DNA from: Alistipes sp.
Lineage (GTDB): Bacteria > Bacteroidota > Bacteroidia > Bacteroidales > Rikenellaceae
Assembly (NCBI GenBank): GCA_017501025.1
Contig: JAFVXS010000091.1
Span: forward strand, 1-6,417
Reading direction: 5' to 3'
DNA: 6,417 nt
Positions 1 through 6,336 of this stretch are shown here, piece after piece. The notes beneath the pieces are model-generated. The model saw only the letters and a list, made by a program, of their open reading frames with translations. It did no database searches and was not told where the DNA came from. The position numbers and the translations under genes are program-made. Every line of letters begins with the position of its first letter. The first letter of the stretch is position 1.

Positions 1-277
1 CAAACGATGCGATTACTACAATAAATGCAGGAATACGCACCTTGTCGGGAATAAAATTCTTAATCAGCGATATCACAATGTTCGACATAATCAATACCGC
101 CATTGTCGCCAAACCCATACCCATACCATTGATTGCACTTGTGGTTGTACCCAACGTAGGACACATACCCAATATAAGCACAAATGTAGGGTTATCCTTT
201 ATTACGCCGCGGAGAACATTAGACAGGCGTTCGCCCCATCCGCGTTTTGTCTGCTCCATTTTAACGCTGTTTTCCAT
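1..277 (-). CDS. rnfE: RnfE, membrane subunit of the Rnf complex (partial, C-terminus beyond the left edge)
   Basis: Integral membrane subunit of the ion-translocating ferredoxin:NAD+ oxidoreductase; with RnfA it forms the inverted-topology membrane core. Only the first 92 codons are present. After a polar N-terminus, the translation shows the RnfE signature at about residues 28-58: DNPTFVLILGMCPTLGTTTS, then AINGMGMGLA, then a hydrophobic stretch and the loop IPDKVRIPAFIVV (76-88). Cys39 in GMCP corresponds to the conserved cysteine that, in NqrD/NqrE and RnfA/RnfE structures, helps hold an intramembrane [2Fe-2S] cluster (family knowledge). The ATG at 277 is chosen because AAAGGAGGG (294-286) lies 8 nt upstream; a second in-frame ATG at 259 has a poorer ribosome site. 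The start lies inside the end of rnfG (17-nt overlap), suggesting translational coupling. RnfA is the main alternative, but the CPTLGTTTSAINGMGMG string fits RnfE. Confidence 0.93.
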   Translation of the reverse strand, partial: MENSVKMEQTKRGWGERLSNVLRGVIKDNPTFVLILGMCPTLGTTTSAINGMGMGLATMAVLIMSNIVISLIKNFIPDKVRIPAFIVVIASF

Positions 278-905
278 TTTGTCGTCCCTCCTTTGTTCCG
301 TTTGCTTGTTGTGATGCACCCGTAGCGACATCGCCCACCACGGACGACTCTCCCGATGCAACCTTATAAACCTCGTATGCCAACGCTACCGCCTCGGTGT
401 ATGCACGCGACGATATGGTAGCCGCAGTCAAAGCATCGACATCACCACCATCCTTGCGAACAGCCATCTTTATATCGGATGCCTGCTTCGAGCGAAAGCT
501 ACGCAACAACGAGTTATCCTCACGTTGCATATTTGCACCCAAGCCCGGTGTCTCCTTCTGTTGCAGAACGCTGATATTCAATATCTTGCCGGCAGTATCA
601 AAGCCCACCATAAGTTTTACCTCACCGCTATAACCCTTCGACGAGAGTGTCTCGATTGCATAACCTACAACCTCATCGCCACTGAATGCCTTATTGACGG
701 TAAGTTGCACACCGTGAGCATCCATCTGCCAACTCTCCGCACGGTCGTATGCAGGCAAAACTGCCGCTAACGATGCCTGCTTTGCAGCTTCACGAGCCTC
801 TGCAATAGGTTTTTCGGTAAGCATATACACTCCGCCAACCATTGCCGACGAGAGCAGCGTAATGGTAAACAATACCAATAACATATTTGTCAATGTACTC
901 TTCAT
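261..905 (-). CDS. rnfG: RnfG, covalent-FMN subunit of the Rnf complex
   Basis: Membrane-anchored flavoprotein (214 aa) that passes electrons within Rnf; homologous to NqrC. One N-terminal membrane helix (about residues 6-28) anchors an extracytoplasmic FMN-binding domain. Visible family motifs are KETPGLGANM (117-126) and the flavinylation site D157-A-L-T160-A-A-T163-I-S, in which Thr163 should receive FMN from an ApbE-type transferase. The usual S/T-G-A-T motif is here T-A-A-T, a mild variant. The C-terminus is a polar tail rich in Q, N, G and K (about 185-214), probably disordered. The ATG at 905 is preferred over an in-frame GTG at 911: AGGAGG (916-911) is 5 nt from the ATG, whereas the GTG overlaps that site. 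The rnfD stop lies 9 nt upstream, and the 3' end overlaps rnfE by 17 nt. Confidence 0.93.
   Translation of the reverse strand: MKSTLTNMLLVLFTITLLSSAMVGGVYMLTEKPIAEAREAAKQASLAAVLPAYDRAESWQMDAHGVQLTVNKAFSGDEVVGYAIETLSSKGYSGEVKLMVGFDTAGKILNISVLQQKETPGLGANMQREDNSLLRSFRSKQASDIKMAVRKDGGDVDALTAATISSRAYTEAVALAYEVYKVASGESSVVGDVATGASQQANGTKEGRQNGKQR
286..294 (-). promoter_or_regulatory. Shine-Dalgarno site of rnfE
   Basis: On the coding strand the sequence reads AAAGGAGGG, 8 nt before the ATG at 277. It lies inside the last codons of rnfG. It decides the rnfE start in favour of 277 over the later ATG at 259. Confidence 0.7.
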
Positions 906-910
906 AGACA

Positions 911-916
911 CCTCCT
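911..916 (-). promoter_or_regulatory. Shine-Dalgarno site of rnfG
   Basis: A perfect AGGAGG on the coding strand partly overlaps the rnfD stop codon (917-915) and sits 5 nt before the ATG at 905. It rules out the in-frame GTG at 911 as the start, because that codon uses the last base of the motif. Confidence 0.75.
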
Positions 917-1886
917 ATCTGCTGCCGAAACGGCGTGGTTTAACATACTTGTTTAAGAGAGGTGTTACGCTGTTCATAATCAGAATAGCAAACGACATAC
1001 CCTCCGGATAGGCACCCCACAAACGGATGCACATAGTCAATACACCGATACCTACACCATAAATAAGCATACCCTTCTTTGTCATTGGCGAGGTAACATA
1101 GTCGGTAGCCATATATATAGCACCGAGCATTGCACCACCCGACAACAGATGGAACGCAGGCAGATAGAGGTGCATCATCGAATCCTCGAAGCGGACACCT
1201 GCATAGATTGTAGCAAATATTGCCATAGTTGCCAAAATCGACACTGGAATATGCCACGAGATAACTCGACGCATCAGCAGATAAGCGAAGCCCAACAAGA
1301 GAGCCAAAGCCGAAACCTCACCCAACGAGCCGGCAGTAGCTCCCGTAAACATTGCTCCATAGTCTGCATCACAAGCCGACAACATTCCCGCCTTCAAAGC
1401 TGCAAGCGGTGTTGCACCCGACGCAGCATCCGCCGCACCCTCAACCGATGGAGCAACAAACGATGTCATCTGCTGTGGATAGGCTATAAGCAGGAATACT
1501 CGGGCAGCCAATGCCGGGTTGAATGGGTTTTTGCCCAACCCGCCAAAAGGCATCTTCGCTACACAGATAGCAAAAACAGCACCTACAACAACAATCCACA
1601 ACGGAATGTTCGATGGAAGGTTCATCGCCAACAAAAGTCCCGTTAATGCTGCCGAAAGATTGCCGACTGTCGATTTGCCCCGAACAATAAAATGTTGCAC
1701 AAATGCCTCCAACGCAACGCAACTTACGACCGAAACGGCTGTCACAGCCAGCACATCCCAGCCAAAAACTTTTACAGAAATCACCAACGCCGGCAGCAGT
1801 GCAATAATCACATCCGCCATCAATCGCACGGTGGACATTTCGCCGTGAAGATGTGGTGCTGGTGCAACAAAAAATCTGTTTGCCAT
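915..1886 (-). CDS. rnfD: RnfD, integral membrane FMN subunit of the Rnf complex
   Basis: Polytopic inner-membrane subunit (323 aa) homologous to NqrB; it carries covalent FMN and takes part in the redox-driven ion pathway. The N-terminus APAPHLHGEMSTVRLMADV (8-26) matches the family pattern of a short lead followed by a first membrane helix. Other conserved stretches are GGLGKNPFNPALAARVFL (115-132), SGATPL (156-161) with Thr159 as the probable FMN attachment residue, GAMLGAIYMATDYVTSPMT (251-269), and YPEGMSFAILIMN (293-305) near the C-terminus. Hydrophobicity by eye suggests about nine or ten membrane segments. Length is typical of the family. The ATG at 1886 has only a weak A-rich ribosome site, common in Bacteroidota. 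It lies 26 nt after rnfC and 9 nt before the rnfG ATG. Confidence 0.95.
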   Translation of the reverse strand: MANRFFVAPAPHLHGEMSTVRLMADVIIALLPALVISVKVFGWDVLAVTAVSVVSCVALEAFVQHFIVRGKSTVGNLSAALTGLLLAMNLPSNIPLWIVVVGAVFAICVAKMPFGGLGKNPFNPALAARVFLLIAYPQQMTSFVAPSVEGAADAASGATPLAALKAGMLSACDADYGAMFTGATAGSLGEVSALALLLGFAYLLMRRVISWHIPVSILATMAIFATIYAGVRFEDSMMHLYLPAFHLLSGGAMLGAIYMATDYVTSPMTKKGMLIYGVGIGVLTMCIRLWGAYPEGMSFAILIMNSVTPLLNKYVKPRRFGSR

Positions 1887-1912
1887 ATCTTTATAATTTT
1901 TCTTATTTTCGC

Positions 1913-2350
1913 CTACTTCTTGGCATTACGGCTGCGGATTATGCCCATAACACTCTGTTTGCCCAAACGAACATAGTCGAGCAGCGGAATATTTGCAGGA
2001 CAGGTAAATTGACAACAGCCACACTCAATGCAACTAACAATATCGTTCTGCTCGGCAGCCTCCCACCCCTTGCGTTTCGAAATCTTCGCAAGCAGATACG
2101 GCTCCAAGCCCATAGGACAAGCCTCGACACACTTTGCACACTTGATACAAGCAGACTCCTCGCCTCGACGCACCTCACTGCCCGACAATATTGTGATACC
2201 CGAACAACCCTTCATAACAGGCATTGCCACATTCGACAATGCACGTCCCATCATAGGACCGCCATTCAATACTCGAACATCGCCATCAGGCAGACCGCCA
2301 CACTTGGCAATCAGAGCCTCGACAGGTGTTCCGAAGCGGGTAAGCAGGTT
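1913..2350 (-). CDS. rnfC: RnfC, C-terminal part with two 4Fe-4S clusters (separated from the 5' part by a frameshift)
   Basis: Second part of the broken rnfC, in the -1 frame relative to the upstream part. Read through from the frameshift it gives 145 codons starting NLLTRFGTPVEALIAKCGGL, which continues the RnfC family sequence without a gap. In a repaired 446-aa protein the two clusters would be C369-x2-C372-x2-C375-x3-C379-P and C408-x2-C411-x2-C414-x3-C418-P, the standard pair of RnfC. They relay electrons from the NADH/FMN site towards RnfB and the membrane. No natural start lies at the break; a caller working without repair might start at the TTG at 2269. There is no further internal stop, and conservation looks intact up to the TAG at 1913, which argues against an old pseudogene. 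The protein ends shortly after the second cluster, without the long repetitive extension of E. coli RsxC. Confidence 0.85.
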   Translation of the reverse strand, partial: NLLTRFGTPVEALIAKCGGLPDGDVRVLNGGPMMGRALSNVAMPVMKGCSGITILSGSEVRRGEESACIKCAKCVEACPMGLEPYLLAKISKRKGWEAAEQNDIVSCIECGCCQFTCPANIPLLDYVRLGKQSVMGIIRSRNAKK

Positions 2351-3252
2351 TTTGGCGCGGCCACTTGACGACCCGTAACGGTAACAACTCGCTCGATAAG
2401 AGGTTTGTTTTTCTGCACAGCCTCATAAACAGCAACCGTAGTCGAAGCGTTGCAGACTACCGCACCTACATCTATCGGAAGTGCCGGTGGTGCAGGGACC
2501 TCACGACCCGTAACGGCCGCTATCAACTGTTTCTCGCCACCCTGCGGATAGCAGGTTTTGAGCGACATTACCTCGATGGCTTTATCCGCACCGACAATCT
2601 TACGGAGATTGGCTACTGCATCGGGTTTATTAGCCTCAACGCCGATAACCGCCTTCTGCACACCGATAGCACGCATCAAAATACGAACACCGGCAACCAA
2701 CTCCTCGCCACGCTCCAACATCGTACGGTAGTCCGATGTAAGATATGGCTCACACTCGACACCATTGATAATCAATACCTCGGCGTGCTTGCCCTCCGGT
2801 ATCGACAACTTGACGTGTGTAGGGAATGTTGCACCACCCATACCGACAATACCGGCAGCCTTAATGCGAGCGACAATCTCTTTCGGTTCGAGCGTACACT
2901 CCGCCACCAACTCCGCAGAGCGGTCAATCGATGGCTCCCACTCATCGCCCTCACGTTTGATTGTCACCATCAACTGACGCAGACCCTGTCCATTCAACTG
3001 CATATCGACAGCTGTTACCGTACCAGAAATAGGCGAATGAACATTTGCCGACATAAAGCCCGTAGCTTCGCCAATCAAAGTTCCAACCTTTACGCTGTCA
3101 CCCTTTGCTACTACGGCTGTTGCAGGGGCTCCGATATGTTGTGCAAGCGGAATATTTACTACATCGGGCAACTCCATAGGCTCGATACCGCTACCACGAC
3201 TCCACTCTTTATTATCCGACGGATGAACTCCGCCAATAGGGAAACTCCTCAT
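2311..3252 (-). CDS. rnfC: RnfC, N-terminal part with NADH/FMN-binding domain (truncated by frameshift)
   Basis: Peripheral cytoplasmic subunit of Rnf that binds NADH and FMN; homologous to NqrF/NuoF-type NADH modules in function and to the 51-kDa (NuoF) fold. The start MRSFPIGGVHPSDNKEWSRG fits RnfC. A biotinyl/lipoyl-like barrel follows (about 30-100), then the nucleotide/flavin site GIVGMGGATFP (134-144), INGVECEPYLTSDYRTMLER (162-181) and CYPQGGEKQLI (234-244). As read, the frame ends at residue 313, the last 12 residues (302-313) being off-frame. The product would lack both 4Fe-4S clusters and could not pass electrons onward. The intact gene would span 3252-1913 and encode 446 aa. The ATG at 3252 has a modest AGAGAG about 9 nt upstream and lies 23 nt after rnfB. 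Annotators may list the locus as one pseudogene or one corrected gene. Confidence 0.9.
   Translation of the reverse strand: MRSFPIGGVHPSDNKEWSRGSGIEPMELPDVVNIPLAQHIGAPATAVVAKGDSVKVGTLIGEATGFMSANVHSPISGTVTAVDMQLNGQGLRQLMVTIKREGDEWEPSIDRSAELVAECTLEPKEIVARIKAAGIVGMGGATFPTHVKLSIPEGKHAEVLIINGVECEPYLTSDYRTMLERGEELVAGVRILMRAIGVQKAVIGVEANKPDAVANLRKIVGADKAIEVMSLKTCYPQGGEKQLIAAVTGREVPAPPALPIDVGAVVCNASTTVAVYEAVQKNKPLIERVVTVTGRQVAAPKTCLPASEHLSRL
2349..2353 (-). other. Probable one-base frameshift in rnfC at an A5 run
   Basis: The coding strand reads GCG CCA AAA ACC TGC here. Read straight, it gives K301 followed by TCLPASEHLSRL and a TGA at 2313-2311. With one more A (A6 instead of A5), or a -1 slip after AAA, it reads CCA AAA AAC CTG CTT ACC CGC TTC and rejoins the conserved RnfC sequence. 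The break is therefore placed at or beside this run. A homopolymer-length error in the sequence is the simplest explanation; a real mutation or recoding remains possible. Confidence 0.85.
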
Positions 3253-3275
3253 ATCTATAACTCTCTATAATTTCG

Positions 3276-4193
3276 TTAATCTTGTTTTGGCTCCGCTTTC
3301 GCTACGGTAGTTGCAGGCTGCACGGCATCCGTACTCTTTGCAGGCTCTGCCTTCGGTGCTGTCTCCTTCTTTGGCAGAGGTGCCAAACCTATCATCTTGA
3401 TAGCACCCGTAGGACACTCGGCTACACATTTGCGACACAAACGGCACTTCGTATAATCGATATAAGCGACATTATTCTCGATGGTAATCGCCCCAAATTC
3501 GCAGACCTTTTCACACTTACGGCACGCAATACAGCCAGCCTTACAAGCCTTTATTGTCGCAGGGCCTTTATCGCGGCTGACGCACGAAACATAAATTGCA
3601 CGACCCTTTGGCCAACGCTTACGCAACTCTATAATACCCTTTGGACAAGCCGTAACACACGCTCCGCAAGCAGTACACTTCTCGAAATCGACCTCTGCCA
3701 AACCTGTCTCGGGATTGATGTGTATGGCATCAAACTGGCACGCCTCAACGCAATCGCCATATCCCAAACAGCCATAAGCACAAGCCGTTTCGCCTACGTA
3801 CAACGCCGATGCAACACTGCACGAACGAACTCCCCCGTAAATATTGGTACGAGGACGCTTATCGCACGAACCACCACAACGTACCGTAGCAACCAGCGGC
3901 TCCTTCACCGGAGCCTCCTTGCCGAGATACGATGCGATATCCGCCATCACATCACCGCCACCAACAGAGCAGTAGAGCGACGATATATCATCACTCTCTA
4001 CCATAGCCGTAGCAAAAGCTCGACATCCGGCAAAGCCGCAACCGCCACAATTTGCACCGGGCAACTTTCGCTCAACAACATCAATACGCTCATCCTCCTC
4101 AACGTGGAACTTTCGAGCGACAAAATACAACACAAGTGCGGCAATAACACCAATGGCACAAAGTGTTAAGATAGTGTAAATCAGAGTACTCAT
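3276..4193 (-). CDS. rnfB: RnfB, multi-cluster Fe-S subunit of the Rnf complex (anaerobe type)
   Basis: Membrane-anchored electron-transfer subunit (305 aa), thought to be the entry point for electrons from soluble ferredoxin. A single N-terminal helix (about 4-26) is followed by the RnfB 4Fe-4S domain with C49-x2-C52-x4-C57 and C75. A cysteine-rich linker has C106, C110 and C125, then C138-x3-C142-x5-C148-x3-C152, in the pattern CAYGCLGYGDCVEAC. Three ferredoxin-like motifs follow: C173/C176/C179/C183-P, C221/C224/C227/C231 (with C217 just before) and C250/C253/C256/C260-P. In all there are 25 cysteines outside the membrane helix. This is the long form typical of clostridial and Bacteroidota Rnf; E. 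coli RsxB is about 190 aa. The tail after 270 is rich in K, A, P and E, and probably flexible. The ATG overlaps the TGA of the upstream RseC-family gene (ATGA), indicating coupled translation. Confidence 0.96.
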   Translation of the reverse strand: MSTLIYTILTLCAIGVIAALVLYFVARKFHVEEDERIDVVERKLPGANCGGCGFAGCRAFATAMVESDDISSLYCSVGGGDVMADIASYLGKEAPVKEPLVATVRCGGSCDKRPRTNIYGGVRSCSVASALYVGETACAYGCLGYGDCVEACQFDAIHINPETGLAEVDFEKCTACGACVTACPKGIIELRKRWPKGRAIYVSCVSRDKGPATIKACKAGCIACRKCEKVCEFGAITIENNVAYIDYTKCRLCRKCVAECPTGAIKMIGLAPLPKKETAPKAEPAKSTDAVQPATTVAKAEPKQD

Positions 4194-4615
4194 TCTCTAT
4201 TCTTAATTGTAAATATTATCCTCTTCGATATATGGCGATGCACCAAAGCCAACACCACATAATATATTGCCAACGACAGCAACGACGATACCGCTGCCAC
4301 ACCCTCTCCCACATTAAACGCAACTGCCACAGCCAAGACTCCGACAAGCAACAACAACGGCACTACATAGCAGAGCATTACCGCAACAAGACCCGTAGAA
4401 CGACGAATGGCTACCTCAACCAAATCTCCGACTTTGTATGTATGCGACGACGGCACATCGACCTTAACTATGCGGCACTCCGCACCTCCGCCAACCGCAC
4501 ACGCACCCTTTGCCGAGCATCTGCTACAAGCCTCATCGACCTCGATAGCAACACTCACTCTGCGACTCTCAACCGATACTACTCTACCGGAATGTGTAAT
4601 AATCTTTGACGACAT
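4190..4615 (-). CDS. RseC/MucC-family membrane protein (SoxR-reducing-system type)
   Basis: Small membrane protein (141 aa) of the RseC/MucC family. In E. coli RseC works with the Rsx (Rnf) complex in keeping SoxR reduced and also affects sigma-E; in Bacteroidota the family commonly sits directly before rnfB, so a role in Rnf assembly or function is likely here, but that is inference. The N-terminal domain (about 1-70) is soluble and has four cysteines, C30-x2-C33-x5-C39-x7-C47, a possible metal or Fe-S site. Two membrane helices follow (about 75-99 and 105-126), with a basic C-terminal tail. The ATG at 4615 gives the usual family start MSSKIITHSGRVVSV; an in-frame TTG at 4636 would add seven unconserved residues. 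It lies 26 nt after nadE and overlaps rnfB by 4 nt (ATGA). Confidence 0.9.
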   Translation of the reverse strand: MSSKIITHSGRVVSVESRRVSVAIEVDEACSRCSAKGACAVGGGAECRIVKVDVPSSHTYKVGDLVEVAIRRSTGLVAVMLCYVVPLLLLVGVLAVAVAFNVGEGVAAVSSLLSLAIYYVVLALVHRHISKRIIFTIKNRE

Positions 4616-4641
4616 TCTGCAACGCGGACTACGCAAAAATT

Positions 4642-6228
4642 TTAGTCGCCATATTTGTTAATCAACGGCATCAATCGCTCGTGTCCAAATGCACACGACG
4701 ACAGACGCAATACAGGTGGGAATTGGTAACGTTTCTTCTCGTTCTGCATAATCATTGCGTGGATACGCTCAACAACATCCGAATCGTATCCCGCATTCTT
4801 AATCTCCTCACGATGTTGTCCCTGCTCAATCATTCGCATCAAAATAGCATCGACAACCTCGTATGGTGGCAAAATATCGCTATCTTTCTGGTCGGGATGC
4901 AACTCCGACGATGGCTCTTTTGACAATATATGCTGCGGTATAACATCGTTAAAACGACGATTGATATAGCGAGCCAAATCATACATCTCGGTCTTGTAGA
5001 GGTCTCCCGTAACACTGAAAGCACCCGCAGTGTCACCATAAAGCGTACATAAACCGAGAGCGTTCTCGCTCTTGTTGGATGAGTTGAGCAAGATATAGCC
5101 CGTCTTATTCTGCAATGCCATCAACATCAGTGTTCTAATTCGGGTCTGTATATTCTCCTCCGTCGAGTCGAAATCACGTCCGCCGATAACAGGCTTCAAC
5201 GTATCGACAATAGAGTCGTACACCTCGGTAATTGGCAAAACGCTATACTCGATTCCGAGATTTTTTGCAAAAAGTGTCGCATCCTCAACCGAAACATCGG
5301 GTGTAAATTGCGAAGGCATCATCAAACCTCGCACATTCTCACGACCCAACGCATCGGCCGCAATACAAGCAACAACCGCCGAATCGATACCACCCGACAA
5401 ACCGACACAAGCCTTGGCATAACCATTTTTGCGGAAATAGTCACGCAAACCCAATACCGCAGCCTCGTAGTTGAGCTCGGTACGGTCGTGGCTATAGAGA
5501 TTCTCGGGGAGTTGCGCCTCGACATTCTCGGCAGCAGTATCGTAGATTGCAAAATCCTCGGCAAAACTCTTCATCTTCAACATCAATCGTCCACGTGAGT
5601 CGATTATGCCCGAAGTGCCATCATAGACAATCTCACCGGAGCCACCAACCTGATTGATGATAACAACCGTCTTGGCGTTGAGATATGCCACATCGTGTAT
5701 GGTACGGTAGCGATTCGACAAGACGCCCTTACCATAACGACGGGCGTTGATATTGATATAGATATCCGCCTTACGAGCCACCGATTTCATTCTACGGAAG
5801 TCGTCTCCGACAATCAGCGCTACCTTCTCGCCGCAGATATTGATAGTTTCGACACCTACGCCCGATGTCAAAAAGCCCATTTCGCGTCGTGCCGTGATGT
5901 GATATTTTGTTGCACAGTGGGTAATCGTACCCTTCTCCATAACAACAGCTGCACTCAATGTACCATCGACCGAAAGAATTGGTGCTCCGACAATGGCCGT
6001 AATGGTATCACAATGTTTGGCTATCTGCTCCAACGCCTCCTCACAAAGTTCCAAGAAGGTGGTCTTCCTCAACAAATCGACTGCCGGAGTTCCCGACAAT
6101 GCCTGTTCAGCAAAGATTACAACATCGGCACCTTCGCGTTTTGCACGCTCGACGGCATCTATAATTTTCGCACTGTTTCCGGAGACATCTCCAATTGTAT
6201 AGTTAAGTTGTGCAAGTGCTATCTTCAT
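4642..6228 (-). CDS. nadE: NAD+ synthetase, nitrilase-like domain plus synthetase domain; glutaminase cysteine missing
   Basis: Cytoplasmic enzyme (528 aa) for the last step of NAD+ synthesis, amidation of deamido-NAD+ with ATP. Residues 1 to about 245 form a carbon-nitrogen hydrolase (nitrilase) domain that in this two-domain class hydrolyses glutamine. Residues about 255-528 form the ATP-dependent synthetase domain, with the P-loop SGGIDS (278-283), STEENIQTRIR (355-365), NKSENALGLCTLYGDTAGAF (385-404) and KEPSSELHPDQKDSDILPPY (437-456). Of the nitrilase catalytic triad, Glu41 (IFAEQALSG) and Lys108 (ATKYH) can be placed, but the cysteine of the usual CED motif is replaced: the strand reads KVALIVGDDF, with Gly141 at that position. 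The lysine loop is also unlike the usual form. The synthetase half looks intact, so ammonia-dependent activity is expected. The ATG at 6228 has only a weak AGAG upstream. It is the first gene after the promoter, and 26 nt separate its stop from the RseC-family ATG. Confidence 0.93.
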   Translation of the reverse strand: MKIALAQLNYTIGDVSGNSAKIIDAVERAKREGADVVIFAEQALSGTPAVDLLRKTTFLELCEEALEQIAKHCDTITAIVGAPILSVDGTLSAAVVMEKGTITHCATKYHITARREMGFLTSGVGVETINICGEKVALIVGDDFRRMKSVARKADIYININARRYGKGVLSNRYRTIHDVAYLNAKTVVIINQVGGSGEIVYDGTSGIIDSRGRLMLKMKSFAEDFAIYDTAAENVEAQLPENLYSHDRTELNYEAAVLGLRDYFRKNGYAKACVGLSGGIDSAVVACIAADALGRENVRGLMMPSQFTPDVSVEDATLFAKNLGIEYSVLPITEVYDSIVDTLKPVIGGRDFDSTEENIQTRIRTLMLMALQNKTGYILLNSSNKSENALGLCTLYGDTAGAFSVTGDLYKTEMYDLARYINRRFNDVIPQHILSKEPSSELHPDQKDSDILPPYEVVDAILMRMIEQGQHREEIKNAGYDSDVVERIHAMIMQNEKKRYQFPPVLRLSSCAFGHERLMPLINKYGD

Positions 6229-6259
6229 CTCTACGACTTTGATTGGTTAATTAAGCACG

Positions 6260-6291
6260 CAAAGGTAGTTATAATTTTTTAATTATAACAA
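6260..6291 (-). promoter_or_regulatory. Bacteroidota-type promoter for the nadE-rnf operon
   Basis: On the coding strand TACCTTTG (6267-6260) matches the Bacteroidota -7 element TAnnTTTG exactly. A TTG (6291-6289) lies 21 nt upstream, suitable for the -33 element. The -7 box ends 31 nt before the nadE ATG at 6228, leaving a short leader. No comparable TAnnTTTG box was seen in the two gaps I checked further downstream (before rnfC and before rnfD), so this is the best candidate promoter for the whole run of genes. The assignment rests on the motif only. Confidence 0.65.
6269..6288. repeat. Perfect 8-bp inverted repeat between the promoter boxes
   Basis: Arms TTATAATT (6269-6276) and AATTATAA (6281-6288) are perfect inverted copies around a 4-nt spacer. 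The repeat fills almost the whole space between the -33 and -7 elements, where a repressor operator would sit. It is entirely A/T, so chance or a simple AT-rich spacer remains possible. Confidence 0.5.
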
Positions 6292-6295
6292 GTCG

Positions 6296-6312
6296 TGCAA
6301 TCTTTTATTGCA
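6296..6312. repeat. Small inverted repeat upstream of the promoter
   Basis: Arms TGCAAT (6296-6301) and ATTGCA (6307-6312) surround a 5-nt loop. The repeat lies between the stop of the upstream gene (6337) and the -33 box. A weak terminator for the upstream gene is possible, but no T-run follows it in that direction; a protein-binding site is the alternative. Confidence 0.35.
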
Positions 6313-6336
6313 TCAGAGGTCATTTTTTGCGGAGAT

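Noticed and set aside
2339..2360. Programmed -1 ribosomal frameshift in rnfC as a designed switch
   Set aside because: The slip site G CCA AAA ACC is not a canonical heptamer, no stimulatory stem-loop stands out downstream, and a 12-residue extension plus stop has no evident use. A one-base sequence error explains it more simply.
2365..3270. Long plus-strand open frame (301 codons) opposite rnfC
   Set aside because: It is antisense to clearly conserved RnfC sequence, and its translation is low-quality (rich in R, T, C, N) with no recognisable motif. It is open because of codon bias in the real gene.
3282..4169. Long plus-strand open frame (295 codons) opposite rnfB
   Set aside because: It mirrors the RnfB frame almost end to end, lacks a ribosome site or any domain, and the opposite strand has unmistakable ferredoxin motifs.
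3276..4193. Unusual number of cysteines in RnfB as a possible novel electron carrier
   Set aside because: The order and spacing of the motifs match the known long RnfB of clostridia and Bacteroidota, so the cluster count is normal for this type.
6233..6296. 7-bp inverted repeat ACGACTT (6233-6239) and AAGTCGT (6290-6296)
   Set aside because: The arms are 50 nt apart, and a 7-bp match in a region this size is expected fairly often by chance.
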